From Geobacillus zalihae NBRC 101842 (GTDB lineage Bacteria > Bacillota > Bacilli > Bacillales > Anoxybacillaceae): 64,000 nucleotides of DNA. The translations under genes and the position numbers were made by a program. The stretch covers positions 1 through 64,000 of the forward strand of contig NZ_BCPV01000012.1 in assembly GCF_001544135.1 (NCBI RefSeq), written 5' to 3'. Positions 16,698 through 24,304 of the stretch are shown here, in pieces (within the stretch, counting starts at the first letter, position 1; every line of letters starts with the position of its first letter). The notes below the pieces were generated by a model that was not told the origin of the DNA, searched no databases, and saw only the letters and a program-made list of their open reading frames with translations.

Positions 16698-17389
16698 TCC
16701 GCCAATCCACGGATCAACGCATATGTTCTCGGCGCTGCCGCCCGCAACGTTTGCCGCGTCTTGTCGCTTGCATAATAATAGGCAAACGACTCGGCAAAAT
16801 ACTCTTCCGGATAAGTCAAAAAATAATATTCGCCGGGAAAGAGCCGCGGCGCCTCCTCCCGCCAAATCGCTTGAAATTCGTCCGTTTCATGAATGCGGTC
16901 AAATACGATGTAATCGAGCGAATGAGCAAACTCATGCAGCTCCAAATTGACCGAGCCATGCCCTTTTCCTTTTTCGCTATGGCCGAGGCGGACAAGCACT
17001 AAATGCGACCCACCGATGCCCGGCACGTCATCCCATGTTTTCGAACCCGGCATATAACCGCGCGGCGTTTTTCCGCGCAAATGGCGGGCCGTCGGCTCAT
17101 CGGTGATCGGGCCGGTCAACAGTTGGATGTAAATATGGTGGTCCGCCGCCTGCTCTAAAATCGTGCGATCAATGCGGGCGAGCGTCCGGATCATTTCATT
17201 CGCTTCAGAGGCGGAAAACTCCGTCTCCGGCACGATGATGATGCGGCCAAGCACATCATGAGACGGAACACCCCTAAGACCAAGGCTGCTTTCTTCAAGC
17301 AGCACGCCATGGGCAGCCGGATACGGTGAGAACGATAGAAGCGGAACGGCGAACAGCGCCGCCAACAAACTAGTGAACAGCCGTTTCAT
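16685..17389 (-). CDS. Secreted anthrax-lethal-factor-like metallopeptidase
   Basis: This 234-residue protein has an N-terminal signal peptide ([20 protein letters not shown]). The zinc site HEFAH lies in [13 protein letters not shown], and a downstream glutamate in [13 protein letters not shown] is the likely third ligand. The layout, including [17 protein letters not shown], resembles the catalytic domain of anthrax toxin lethal factor and related stand-alone Bacillaceae proteins. It lacks a protective-antigen-binding domain, so it is not expected to be a toxin. Substrate unknown. It lies downstream of ypjP. Confidence 0.8.
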   Translation of the reverse strand: MKRLFTSLLAALFAVPLLSFSPYPAAHGVLLEESSLGLRGVPSHDVLGRIIIVPETEFSASEANEMIRTLARIDRTILEQAADHHIYIQLLTGPITDEPTARHLRGKTPRGYMPGSKTWDDVPGIGGSHLVLVRLGHSEKGKGHGSVNLELHEFAHSLDYIVFDRIHETDEFQAIWREEAPRLFPGEYYFLTYPEEYFAESFAYYYASDKTRQTLRAAAPRTYALIRGLAERAS

Positions 17390-17480
17390 CGTGGTTCCCC
17401 CGCTTCTTTCAATCTATGAAAATCATATCATAGAACGAAGCGGGAAAAAACGCGCAAAATCAGGAAAGAACCGTAGGCGA

Positions 17481-18065
17481 TTATGTACGCCAGTTCGGCG
17501 GCGTATTTTTTGACCAGTAGATTTTCCCGAGTTCATGATGGGCTTGAAACCCATCATCGCATGTATGATAGTGAAACTGAAACCAATATCCGTCTTGCGG
17601 CGGATGCTCGCGGCGGACGTGAAAGCGGATCAAATCCTCTCCCGTATCCGCCCGATACAAATGAAAAATGCGCTCCCCTTGCCCGCCGGACGGATTTTCC
17701 GAAACAGCCAAATAGCGGAGCTCCTCTTCCGGATAACGATCGGCAAGCTCGGCGATCACTTCTTCCATGCGCGGCAAAATGACGGCGCGAAACTCATCTT
17801 CAATGACCGGAGCGATTTTGCGGCCGAATTTTTCATGGGACTGGGCAACGGCCTTTTCCATCGTCCGCTCAATGAATTGAGCTCGCGTCAACGAAACCGC
17901 TTCCTCGGCACGACTTGTTGGACTGTGCTGCCAGTCGGAAGACGATGCATCATCTGACGGCGGCTCTTTGGCCGCGAGCAGCGAAGCGGGCGGTGTGACG
18001 AGTCCAAACGTGCAGACGGTAATGGCGGCAACAAGCGTTTTTCGAAGCCAAGACGGCAGCTTCAT
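17481..18065 (-). CDS. ypjP: YpjP-like protein
   Basis: The 194-residue product has an N-terminal signal or membrane segment (LVAAITVCTFGLVTPPASLL). The C-terminal half includes GERIFHLYRADTGEDLIRFHVRRE and GYWFQFHYHTCDDGFQAHHELGKIYW, features of YpjP family proteins next to thyA/folA in Bacillus. The function is unknown. ATG 18065 has GGGAGGTG six bases upstream; the GTG at 18074 overlaps it. It starts five bases after the aminotransferase stop. Confidence 0.83.
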   Translation of the reverse strand: MKLPSWLRKTLVAAITVCTFGLVTPPASLLAAKEPPSDDASSSDWQHSPTSRAEEAVSLTRAQFIERTMEKAVAQSHEKFGRKIAPVIEDEFRAVILPRMEEVIAELADRYPEEELRYLAVSENPSGGQGERIFHLYRADTGEDLIRFHVRREHPPQDGYWFQFHYHTCDDGFQAHHELGKIYWSKNTPPNWRT

Positions 18066-18070
18066 CGCCT

Positions 18071-19264
18071 TCACCTCCCGCTACCGCCGTCAGCGGCCAA
18101 AGACGCGAACAAGCCGGTCGCTTTTAATTTGGCGACCGCCCGGCGCAACACTTCTTCCGGCTGGACAAGGGCGATGCGCACATACCCTTCGCCGCTCGGC
18201 CCAAACGCGTGCCCAGGCGTCACAACGACGCCGGCTTGGTCGATGAGCGCCTTCGCAAACGAAAGCGACGTCCATCCGTCCGGAATTTTCGCCCACACGA
18301 ACATGCCGGCTTGCGGACGGTCAACCGTCCAACCGATGTCAGCGAGTCCATCCACGAGCACATCGCGGCGCGCCTGATACATCATGCGGCTCTGGGCGCA
18401 AAAGCCGGCGCCATGGCGGAGCACTTCCGCGGCCGCTTTTTGCAGCGGCCAAAAAATTCCGTAATCCAAATTGGACTTGAACTCGGCAAACGCACGAATC
18501 ACCTCGGCATTTCCGCACAAGTAGCCGACCCGGCAGCCGGCCATGTTGTAGCTTTTTGACAACGAATTGATCTCCACGCCAACGTCCTTTGCGCCTGGAA
18601 CAGAAAGAAAACTCACCGGTTTGTTTCCGTCATAATACAGCTCGCCGTAAGCAAAATCGGAAACAACGAGGATATCGTACCGCTTCGCAAACTCGACCAC
18701 TTCGCGATAAAATGATTCTGTCGCTACAGCTGGAACCGGATTTCCAGGGAAGTTGATAAACATGATCGTCGTCCGTTTGGCGATGTCCTCCGGGATCGCA
18801 CGCAAATCCGGCAAAAAGCGGTTTTCCTCCCTCAGCGGCAGAAAATACGGCATCGCTTCCGCCATCGCCACCCCCGCCGCATACGCCGGGTACCCGGGAT
18901 CCGGCAATAAAATGACATCCCCCCGGTCAGCGAACACCATCGGCAAATGAACGAGCCCGTCTTGTGACCCGATGACGTACGTCACTTCCGTCTCTGGATC
19001 GAGCACGACGCCATGCGCCGTCCGATAATAATCGGCGACCGCTTCATGAAACTCGCGAATGCCCTTTAATGTGTAGCCGTACGCATTCGGCTCGTTGGCG
19101 TAGCGGGCGATCGCCTCACGCACAAACGGCGCCGGGGGCAAATCCGGGCTGCCAACGCTCAAGTCGATCCACTCGTCATGAAGGTGGCGCTGCTTTTGAC
19201 GATACGCCGTCAACTCGGCGAAAATCGATGCCGAAAACGCGTTCATTCGTTTCGCTTTTTTCAT
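18071..19264 (-). CDS. Class I/II PLP aminotransferase (LL-diaminopimelate aminotransferase-like)
   Basis: This 397-residue fold-I aminotransferase has the PLP lysine in NSLSKSYNMAGCRVGY, the Asp that holds the pyridine nitrogen in VVSDFAYGELYYDG, and the substrate-carboxylate Arg in GYVRIALV. Similarity is greatest to the broad group annotated as LL-diaminopimelate or alanine-type aminotransferases. Bacillus makes lysine by the acetyl-diaminopimelate route, so that name may be misleading and the amino donor is undetermined. GGGAGAGGAAGACGAA precedes the ATG. Confidence 0.82.
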   Translation of the reverse strand: MKKAKRMNAFSASIFAELTAYRQKQRHLHDEWIDLSVGSPDLPPAPFVREAIARYANEPNAYGYTLKGIREFHEAVADYYRTAHGVVLDPETEVTYVIGSQDGLVHLPMVFADRGDVILLPDPGYPAYAAGVAMAEAMPYFLPLREENRFLPDLRAIPEDIAKRTTIMFINFPGNPVPAVATESFYREVVEFAKRYDILVVSDFAYGELYYDGNKPVSFLSVPGAKDVGVEINSLSKSYNMAGCRVGYLCGNAEVIRAFAEFKSNLDYGIFWPLQKAAAEVLRHGAGFCAQSRMMYQARRDVLVDGLADIGWTVDRPQAGMFVWAKIPDGWTSLSFAKALIDQAGVVVTPGHAFGPSGEGYVRIALVQPEEVLRRAVAKLKATGLFASLAADGGSGR

Positions 19265-19539
19265 TTCGTCTTCCTCTCCCTTGACAAGACCAAAACTGCA
19301 TTTTCTTTTTGCTTTTGTTGGTATATACTTTTATCATAGTTCCGAAAGAAGACACCCGCTTCAACCGCGTGAAGGTCGCAGCCCAGCGATCAGCGGCAAA
19401 TGGATGTCGGTTGGCGTCAGCCAAAACACATGATAAAATCAAGGTATATCATGTTCTTTGTGAACTGGATATAGGGGGTTGCATGGAGAATATCCAATGC
19501 GAAAACCAAGCAAAGCCTTCCATGCGTAAAATATCCAAG
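19265..19539. other. Gap before the right-end relic
   Basis: This region upstream of the aminotransferase gene holds no supported gene. On the minus strand it must contain the aminotransferase promoter; a TATACC...TATAATTC-like AT-rich stretch near 19320-19335 is a candidate. A plus-strand frame to 19572 ends in SKARKNSESSDA and may be the eroded 3' end of a tnpB-like gene. Confidence 0.3.
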
Positions 19540-19675
19540 GCGCGAAAGAACTCCGAATCGTCGGATGCCTAGGGTTGGGACGACCCGAAGTCACGCTCAG
19601 GGAGACGAAAGAATGCTTTCGTCGTGGAACTGAGAAGCTCCCACTTCAAGCAAAGCGAAGTGGGGGTAGTTCACA
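19540..19675 (+). ncRNA. IS200/IS605 right-end / omega-RNA-like relic
   Basis: No transposase or tnpB gene is present, but this segment has the look of a Geobacillus IS605-type right end with its guide-RNA scaffold. It contains GGTTGGGACGACCC, the hairpin GACGAAAGAATGCTTTCGTC, then GAAGCTCCCACTTC pairing with GAAGTGGGGGTAGTTC, and ends in GTTCAC. In related elements the bases after this end act as the guide; here they would be ATGAATAGTGTATCATAG. The family match is from memory; boundaries are approximate. Confidence 0.55.
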
Positions 19676-19735
19676 TGAATAGTGTATCATAGATTCTCAG
19701 TGAAAATATAGACAGAAAGGCGGGAAAAATGAAAC

Positions 19736-19810
19736 ATGAACACGATCTTTTTTGCGGCCAGCCTCATTACATTGCTTTACTTTATTTATAGTTGTATCGC
19801 CAACGCCTAA
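19736..19810 (+). CDS. Tiny hydrophobic peptide (24 residues)
   Basis: ATG at 19736 opens MNTIFFAASLITLLYFIYSC..., a single potential membrane segment ending IANA. AAAGGCGG lies 13 bases upstream, which is farther than usual, and another ATG at 19729 in a different frame is better spaced but encodes no sensible peptide. It could be a membrane micropeptide or chance. It is not recognised as a named family. Confidence 0.3.
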   Translation: MNTIFFAASLITLLYFIYSCIANA

Positions 19811-19882
19811 ACGCTCTTGGCGATCCATCCAGCTCCCTTGGCATTCTGTTGGATGCGAAGGGAGTTTGCGCATGAAAACGAC

Positions 19883-19913
19883 AAAAGGAGCCCCGCATCG
19901 GGAGCTCCTTTTT
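19883..19913. terminator. Bidirectional terminator
   Basis: AAAAGGAGCCCCG and CGGGAGCTCCTTTTT pair around CAT with one bulge, with A and T runs outside. It separates the tiny plus-strand ORF from the 43-residue minus-strand gene. Confidence 0.82.
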
Positions 19914-20043
19914 AATCGATTTTTGTTTTTTTGCGGGCAGAGTCAAGCTCGAAGGCGCCTGTCTCCGTCTCCGTCGTGCCTTGCCCTCGAACATCTGGGG
20001 CGCTGACGCCCGTTTTCGAACGGTCTTTTTTCCGCTTCGGCAC
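19912..20043 (-). CDS. Small hydrophilic protein (43 residues)
   Basis: A GTG at 20043 with an ideal GGAGGTG six bases upstream opens MPKRKKDRSKTGVSAPDVRG, continuing through GQGTTETETG to a Lys-rich end (RKKTKID). The gene stops at the terminator. The composition is charged, without a hydrophobic core, similar in style to minor small spore proteins, but no family is recognised. It lies 71 bases downstream of brxA on the same strand and may be cotranscribed. Confidence 0.65.
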   Translation of the reverse strand: MPKRKKDRSKTGVSAPDVRGQGTTETETGAFELDSARKKTKID

Positions 20044-20114
20044 GCCGATCACCTCCGCCCTTATCGTTCCCCGGCGCCGGCAGCGGTATGCAAGGCCGGG
20101 GAAGGCGTTGGGCA

Positions 20115-20552
20115 TCAACCGCAATATTTGTCAAACGCAGCCAAAATATTTTCCATCACGTCCTCCATCGAGTGAAACTCGATGTCTTCGCGCGGGATAA
20201 AATGAACAACTTCTTTTCCTTTTAAAAGCGCCATCGACGGCGAGGACGGCGCATAGCCGACAAAGTACTCGCGCATTTTCGCCGTCGCTTCTTTGTCTTG
20301 GCCGGCGAATACCGTCACGAGATGATCCGGCTTTTTCTCGCTCCTAAGCACCGCCTGCGTCGCCGCGGGGCGCGCCAATCCAGCGGCGCAGCCGCACACT
20401 GAGTTGACAAAGACAAACGTCGTTCCTTCCACTTGTTCCATAAACTGCTCGACTTCTTCGCTCGTGCGCAATTCGCGAAAGCCGGCGCGGACGAGTTCAT
20501 CCCGCATCGGCTGCACGAGTTGGCGCATATAGTCTTCGTAAGCCATTGACAT
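20115..20552 (-). CDS. brxA: Bacilliredoxin
   Basis: This 145-residue thioredoxin-fold protein of the BrxA/BrxB (YphP/YqiW) family removes bacillithiol from bacillithiolated proteins. The unusual CGC active site is in FVNSVCGCAAGLARPAATQA; GQDKEATAKMREYF and SSPSMALLKGKEVVHFIPR are also conserved. ATG 20552 gives MSMAYEDYMRQL, the same start as B. subtilis YphP, with GGAGGG nine bases upstream. The ATG at 20561 is too close to that site. Confidence 0.95.
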   Translation of the reverse strand: MSMAYEDYMRQLVQPMRDELVRAGFRELRTSEEVEQFMEQVEGTTFVFVNSVCGCAAGLARPAATQAVLRSEKKPDHLVTVFAGQDKEATAKMREYFVGYAPSSPSMALLKGKEVVHFIPREDIEFHSMEDVMENILAAFDKYCG

Positions 20553-20670
20553 TGCCCTCATCCCTCCACATTCATCATCGCTGCGCTATCAGCATACTAT
20601 ATTTTCGTTTGAAAAATCAATGAAGAGAACCGTCCACGGCCGCATGTCTCTAAACGGCATCATTCAGAAC

Positions 20671-20698
20671 AAACGGGGCTAAACGCACCCGTTTGGCC
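20671..20698. other. Intergenic hairpin between brxA and the Nudix gene
   Basis: CAAACGGG and CCCGTTTGG can pair around a 10-base loop between divergent genes. There is no T run, so it is not an obvious terminator; it might be an operator or chance. Confidence 0.25.
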
Positions 20699-20802
20699 GC
20701 CATCAAACGAGCGATTTCGTTTCGCTTTCTATCAACCGCCGCGGCCATTGTCAGCGACCAAACATATACTATGCCATCGATGGCCATGAAAGGAGCGTGC
20801 AC

Positions 20803-21249
20803 ATGGGATACATTGAAGAACTGCGAAAAATCATTGGAACCCGGCCGATCATCTTGGCGGGAGCCGGGGTCGCTGTCACCGATGAATGCGGGCGGATTTT
20901 ATTGCAGAAACGCCGCGACGGCTTATGGGGACTGCCCGGCGGTTTGTTGGAGTTGGGGGAGTCCGCAGAAGAAGCAGCCCGGCGGGAAGTGTGGGAAGAA
21001 ACAGGGCTGGAAATCGGCAAACTGGAACTAGTCGATGTGTTTTCTGGAAAAAAATATTTTGTTCGGCTGCCTAATGGAGATCAATATTACCCAGTCACTG
21101 TTGTTTATCTCACCCGTGATATCCGCGGTGGAGAACTGAAAGAAGACGGGGAAGAATCGCTGGAAGTGAAATTCTTCCCTTTTCATGAATTGCCAAACGA
21201 ACTCTCTCCTCTTGTTAAAGATTTTATCGAACAATATTTCAGGGGATGA
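20803..21249 (+). CDS. Nudix hydrolase
   Basis: This 148-residue protein has the complete Nudix box GLLELGESAEEAARREVWEETGLEI (about residues 47-71), where the REVWEE core binds the metal. The N-terminal MGYIEELRKIIGTRPII is typical of a common Bacillaceae Nudix group. The nucleoside-diphosphate-linked substrate cannot be read from the sequence. ATG 20803 is seven bases after AAAGGAG; the upstream GTG at 20797 is too close. Confidence 0.9.
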   Translation: MGYIEELRKIIGTRPIILAGAGVAVTDECGRILLQKRRDGLWGLPGGLLELGESAEEAARREVWEETGLEIGKLELVDVFSGKKYFVRLPNGDQYYPVTVVYLTRDIRGGELKEDGEESLEVKFFPFHELPNELSPLVKDFIEQYFRG

Positions 21250-21254
21250 CGAGC

Positions 21255-21281
21255 CAAGCCTTGGAGCTCTCTCCAAGGCTT
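21255..21281 (+). terminator. Hairpin after the Nudix gene
   Basis: AGCCTTGGAG and CTCCAAGGCT form a 10-bp stem with a short loop just after the stop codon. No T run follows, so termination is uncertain. Confidence 0.4.
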
Positions 21282-21341
21282 CACCATTGTTGAAAACACT
21301 CTTTTCTAAGAACCAAATCCGCAGCTGGAGGGGCAAAAAAT

Positions 21342-21737
21342 TTAGAAGCCCATTTTAATGGTAATAAATTGAAGAATAATCGGCGCACCTTTTGGCGGCG
21401 GCTCGGCTGTTTTCAACGTCAGTTTCCCCTTTTCCACCTCATACAGTTTTTCCGGTTGCAGCACCCCATTAATAAACAAGTTGATCCATGATACATGTTT
21501 CGGATCTAAAATACCGCGGTCGCCGTACTCTCTCAGTTCATCGCCGTCTGTATAGACGGTTTTCACTCCGTCTGATATGGTGTTATACTGGTACGTTTCC
21601 GCCTGCAAGACACGCGGAGGGAAGTGGAGCGCCACACGGAGGGGAATGGTCAGTACAGCATGGGTCCAATCGTATACTTTGGAAGCAGCAATCACATGTT
21701 TTGCTGTTGAAGATGTCCGTTTCATTCGTTTGCTCAC
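21342..21737 (-). CDS. DUF4183 protein, copy 1
   Basis: The product is up to 131 residues from GTG 21737, or 127 from ATG 21725. The second half carries the DUF4183 signature: [39 protein letters not shown] and [18 protein letters not shown]. Such proteins are common in spore-forming Bacillaceae and are thought to be spore-surface related; the function is not established. The GTG start overlaps the TGA of an 18-codon upstream ORF (GTGA), suggesting translational coupling. Confidence 0.78.
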   Translation of the reverse strand: MSKRMKRTSSTAKHVIAASKVYDWTHAVLTIPLRVALHFPPRVLQAETYQYNTISDGVKTVYTDGDELREYGDRGILDPKHVSWINLFINGVLQPEKLYEVEKGKLTLKTAEPPPKGAPIILQFITIKMGF

Positions 21738-21790
21738 CCAAACACACCATATTGTTTCGTGATCATTTCACTCCGCAAGATATTTTGCAT
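21734..21790 (-). CDS. 18-codon leader ORF upstream of DUF4183 copy 1
   Basis: ATG 21790 has a strong GGGAGGTG nine bases upstream and opens [18 protein letters not shown] followed by TGA, which overlaps the GTG start of the DUF4183 gene. The downstream gene itself has only a weak ribosome site. It may be a coupling leader, or the strong site may mark the original start of a frameshifted longer gene. Confidence 0.45.
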   Translation of the reverse strand: MQNILRSEMITKQYGVFG

Positions 21791-22166
21791 TAGTATATTC
21801 ACCTCCCATCTTCAAAGTGAATAGCAAACAAAATGGCAGGTTAATGAACGGTAGTAAAAAATCACTATATTCCACTTAATTCCGTCTATTATAACAGGAT
21901 CATAAAACGACCAAATTCGTTTAAAATGTTTGTTTCATAATTCAAATTCACTGGTAAAACAGGCTGGTATAGCAGGGCAAAAACATCATTTTTCTCCCAT
22001 TACGGCAATCGCCGAGCCATCCTCTGTAATTAATCCATACAATAAAATGAACCTATGGCACCGGCTGATTGCCAACAGAGTTCCAGATACTAAAAAGAAC
22101 GGATGATAATTGGCTCAGCTTCGGGGCCACAGCATGTTAAACACAAAATGGAGAAGGGGAGATTGT
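21791..22166. other. Divergent promoter region of the two DUF4183 genes
   Basis: This AT-rich stretch of about 375 bases lies between divergent genes and shows no ORF. It contains CATACAATA at 22036-22044, matching the sigma-K -10 pattern CATANNNTA, pointing towards the copy-2 gene; a matching -35 is not clear. The same CATACAATA occurs upstream of the YjcZ-type gene at 25981. Confidence 0.35.
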
Positions 22167-22550
22167 ATGGCTTTGCAATTAATTAAATTGTTTGTCGCCG
22201 CTACTACCACGACAGAGGTTGCACCAGACGTCGCAAGATTTTTTTACATCACAACAGCTGAAACAGCAGAAGGAGCAACCTTAACGATCGACGCAGCCAG
22301 CTTTTTGCAAGACGACGGCAGCCAAGCGACACAGCTGCCAGCATTGGCAACTAACAATAGCTACTTTAACGTGTACATTAACGGCGTTTTGCAAATGGAA
22401 GGGATATCGACGTACACCCCAGGAGCTACCGGCGTCGGGTCACTGTCCATTACCGTCCCGACCGGAAGCGGCTCGATTCCAGCTAACACCCCGGTTGTGC
22501 TCGAAATTGTCCAATTCGCTCCAAGCTCCAACACTACTGTGACGACGTAA
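22167..22550 (+). CDS. DUF4183 protein, copy 2
   Basis: This 127-residue, Thr- and Ala-rich protein contains NNSYFNVYINGVLQMEGISTY and NTPVVLEIVQFAPSS, corresponding to the [10 protein letters not shown] and IILQFI blocks of copy 1, so it is a diverged DUF4183 member. The strongly biased composition suits a secreted or spore-surface structural protein, which is inference. ATG 22167 follows AAGGGGAG. A CATACAATA box lies about 125 bases upstream. Confidence 0.72.
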   Translation: MALQLIKLFVAATTTTEVAPDVARFFYITTAETAEGATLTIDAASFLQDDGSQATQLPALATNNSYFNVYINGVLQMEGISTYTPGATGVGSLSITVPTGSGSIPANTPVVLEIVQFAPSSNTTVTT

Positions 22551-22572
22551 CAGCCGTACTCTTTTCGATCAT

Positions 22573-22605
22573 AAAAACAGGCGCACCGATGGGCGCGCCT
22601 GGTTT
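22573..22605. terminator. Hairpin between DUF4183 copy 2 and cvfC
   Basis: AGGCGC and GCGCCT pair in AGGCGCACCGATGGGCGCGCCT, flanked by AAAAAC on the left and TTTACTG on the right, between converging genes. Confidence 0.55.
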
Positions 22606-23749
22606 ACTGTTCTGTTTCGTTTTCTTTCTTCCGGCTCTCCGTCATTTGCTTCCACACAGACCCTTTCGCTTCTTCGCCGCCTTCGATCCGTTCAATGGCC
22701 ATTTTCACTTGCAAGCTCACTTCAAACTCCGGATCGTTTTCCGCCGCTTTCAACGCCGGCAGCGCCGATTCGTCGCCGACTTCGTACAAAAACATGGCCG
22801 CGCGCCAACGGACGAGCTTGCTTTCGTCCTTTAGCGCTTCGATCATGGCCGGAATGGCCTCCGGATCGCCGATGTCGGACAAACAGTCGCCGGCGGTGCG
22901 GCGGACAGCGACAGCAGGATCTTTTAACGCTTCATACAAATACGGAAGCACCTTTTTGCCGCCGATCATGCCGAGATACGCCGTCGCCAGGCGGCGAATC
23001 GCCATTTTTTCATCCTTGAGCGCCTTGGCCAACACCGGGATATCGTCCTCGGTCGGCTCGGCCATCTGTTCGAGCGCGGCATACCGTTTGCGCCAATCCG
23101 GGTCATCGAGCATCTCGCTCGTCACTTTGAGGCTTGGACGCTTTTGCACCGTTTTTTCCTGCTCGCCGCGGCGGAACATGTTGACGATCCGCTCCAGCCG
23201 CTCGGGCGGATAGGCTGCCGACAGCTCATCGACTATTTCGCGGCCGATTTCCTCAAACGTGCCGTAGCGCACTCCTTTTTCGACCCATTTGCGCTCAAGC
23301 ACAACATTTCCTGCGTATTTTTGCGCCTCAATGACCGCGTCCATAAACGGTTTCGGCAACCCGACGCGGTGTTCGCGCTCCCCATCGACAAGCTTCACTT
23401 GCATCGGCAGACCGTACAGCATTTGCACGAACACTTTCACTTCGCCGAAATGTTCGTTTCCTTTCGGCTTTGTCTCGGCGCCGTCATCCACTTTCTCGCC
23501 GAACACTTCGCGCACTTTCGCCAAAATGTCGCGCCAGTCGTATTTCGGATGGCGTTCAATAGCCAAAAAATCAGCGACATGGTAAATGCCTTTCACTCCG
23601 TCAATGCGCATCAATGCTTGAATAAGCGGCGGCGCTTCGCCAATGTTGTCCGGTTTGTAGTTATGGCGCGTGCCGGAAGGCAATTCTTCATCAAGCAATA
23701 TTTTCATCGTGTTCGGGCTTGGCGTCGGCTCAATCGCTTGAATGCGCAA
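22604..23749 (-). CDS. cvfC: Conserved virulence factor C-like protein with HEAT repeats
   Basis: This 381-residue protein starts with a scaffold NFU-N domain (IEPTPSPNTMKILLDEELPSG, residues about 5-90). The C-terminal half has several HEAT/PBS-lyase repeats, such as DIPVLAKALKDEKMAIRRLATAYLG and AIPAMIEALKDESKLVRWRAAMFL. It matches the YpgR/CvfC family of Bacillales, whose molecular function is unclear. TTG 23749 has AAGGAGGGG six bases upstream. The glutathione peroxidase gene is 18 bases upstream, so they are cotranscribed. Confidence 0.88.
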   Translation of the reverse strand: MRIQAIEPTPSPNTMKILLDEELPSGTRHNYKPDNIGEAPPLIQALMRIDGVKGIYHVADFLAIERHPKYDWRDILAKVREVFGEKVDDGAETKPKGNEHFGEVKVFVQMLYGLPMQVKLVDGEREHRVGLPKPFMDAVIEAQKYAGNVVLERKWVEKGVRYGTFEEIGREIVDELSAAYPPERLERIVNMFRRGEQEKTVQKRPSLKVTSEMLDDPDWRKRYAALEQMAEPTEDDIPVLAKALKDEKMAIRRLATAYLGMIGGKKVLPYLYEALKDPAVAVRRTAGDCLSDIGDPEAIPAMIEALKDESKLVRWRAAMFLYEVGDESALPALKAAENDPEFEVSLQVKMAIERIEGGEEAKGSVWKQMTESRKKENETEQ

Positions 23750-23767
23750 GCGTTACCCCTCCTTGCC

Positions 23768-24244
23768 TTACAGCAGCTTTTCAATTTCCTTTCTCAGCTC
23801 GCTTGGCTTTGTTTGCGGTGCGAAACGAGCAACAACCTTGCCGTTGCGGTCGACTAAAAACTTCGTGAAATTCCATTTGATCGCCTTTGTTCCCAATGCC
23901 CCCGGCGCCTCTTCTTTCAAATATTGAAACAGCGGATGGGCGTTATCGCCATTCACATCCACTTTCGCAAACAGCGGGAACGTCACACCGTAATTCAACT
24001 GGCAAAATTGCTCAATTTCCTCTTCCGTCCCCGGCTCTTGGCCGCCGAACTGGTTGCACGGAAAGCCGAGCACAACAAACCCGCGATCGCGATATTCGTC
24101 ATACAGCTCCTGCAGTTCTTTATACTGCGGGGTAAATCCGCATCGGCTCGCCGTGTTGACAATCAACAGCACGTTGCCTCGATAGACGGAAAGCGGTTGT
24201 TCCTCTCCGCGAATGGTTTTGGCGCTGAATTCATATACACTCAT
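23768..24244 (-). CDS. Glutathione peroxidase family protein (Cys type)
   Basis: This 158-residue thioredoxin-fold peroxidase has the peroxidatic Cys in [12 protein letters not shown] and the resolving and structural motifs [13 protein letters not shown] and [13 protein letters not shown]. It has cysteine rather than selenocysteine, so it probably uses thioredoxin or bacillithiol as reductant, since Geobacillus lacks glutathione. It is B. subtilis BsaA-like. GAGGTGAAAAATC precedes the ATG. Confidence 0.94.
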   Translation of the reverse strand: MSVYEFSAKTIRGEEQPLSVYRGNVLLIVNTASRCGFTPQYKELQELYDEYRDRGFVVLGFPCNQFGGQEPGTEEEIEQFCQLNYGVTFPLFAKVDVNGDNAHPLFQYLKEEAPGALGTKAIKWNFTKFLVDRNGKVVARFAPQTKPSELRKEIEKLL

Positions 24245-24304
24245 GATTTTTCACCTCATCCCTATCATAGCGGATTTCACCGTTTGTTTCCACTTTTTGC
24301 GCCA

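Noticed and set aside
15816-16865. 349-residue thymidylate synthase
   Set aside because: The extra N-terminal residues read through the upstream gene's terminator and a promoter box. The TTG at 16610 gives the standard 264 residues.
16685-17389. Anthrax-like toxin component
   Set aside because: Only a catalytic-type metalloprotease fold with a signal peptide is present. There is no receptor or protective-antigen-binding domain and no partner genes, so a toxin role is not supported.
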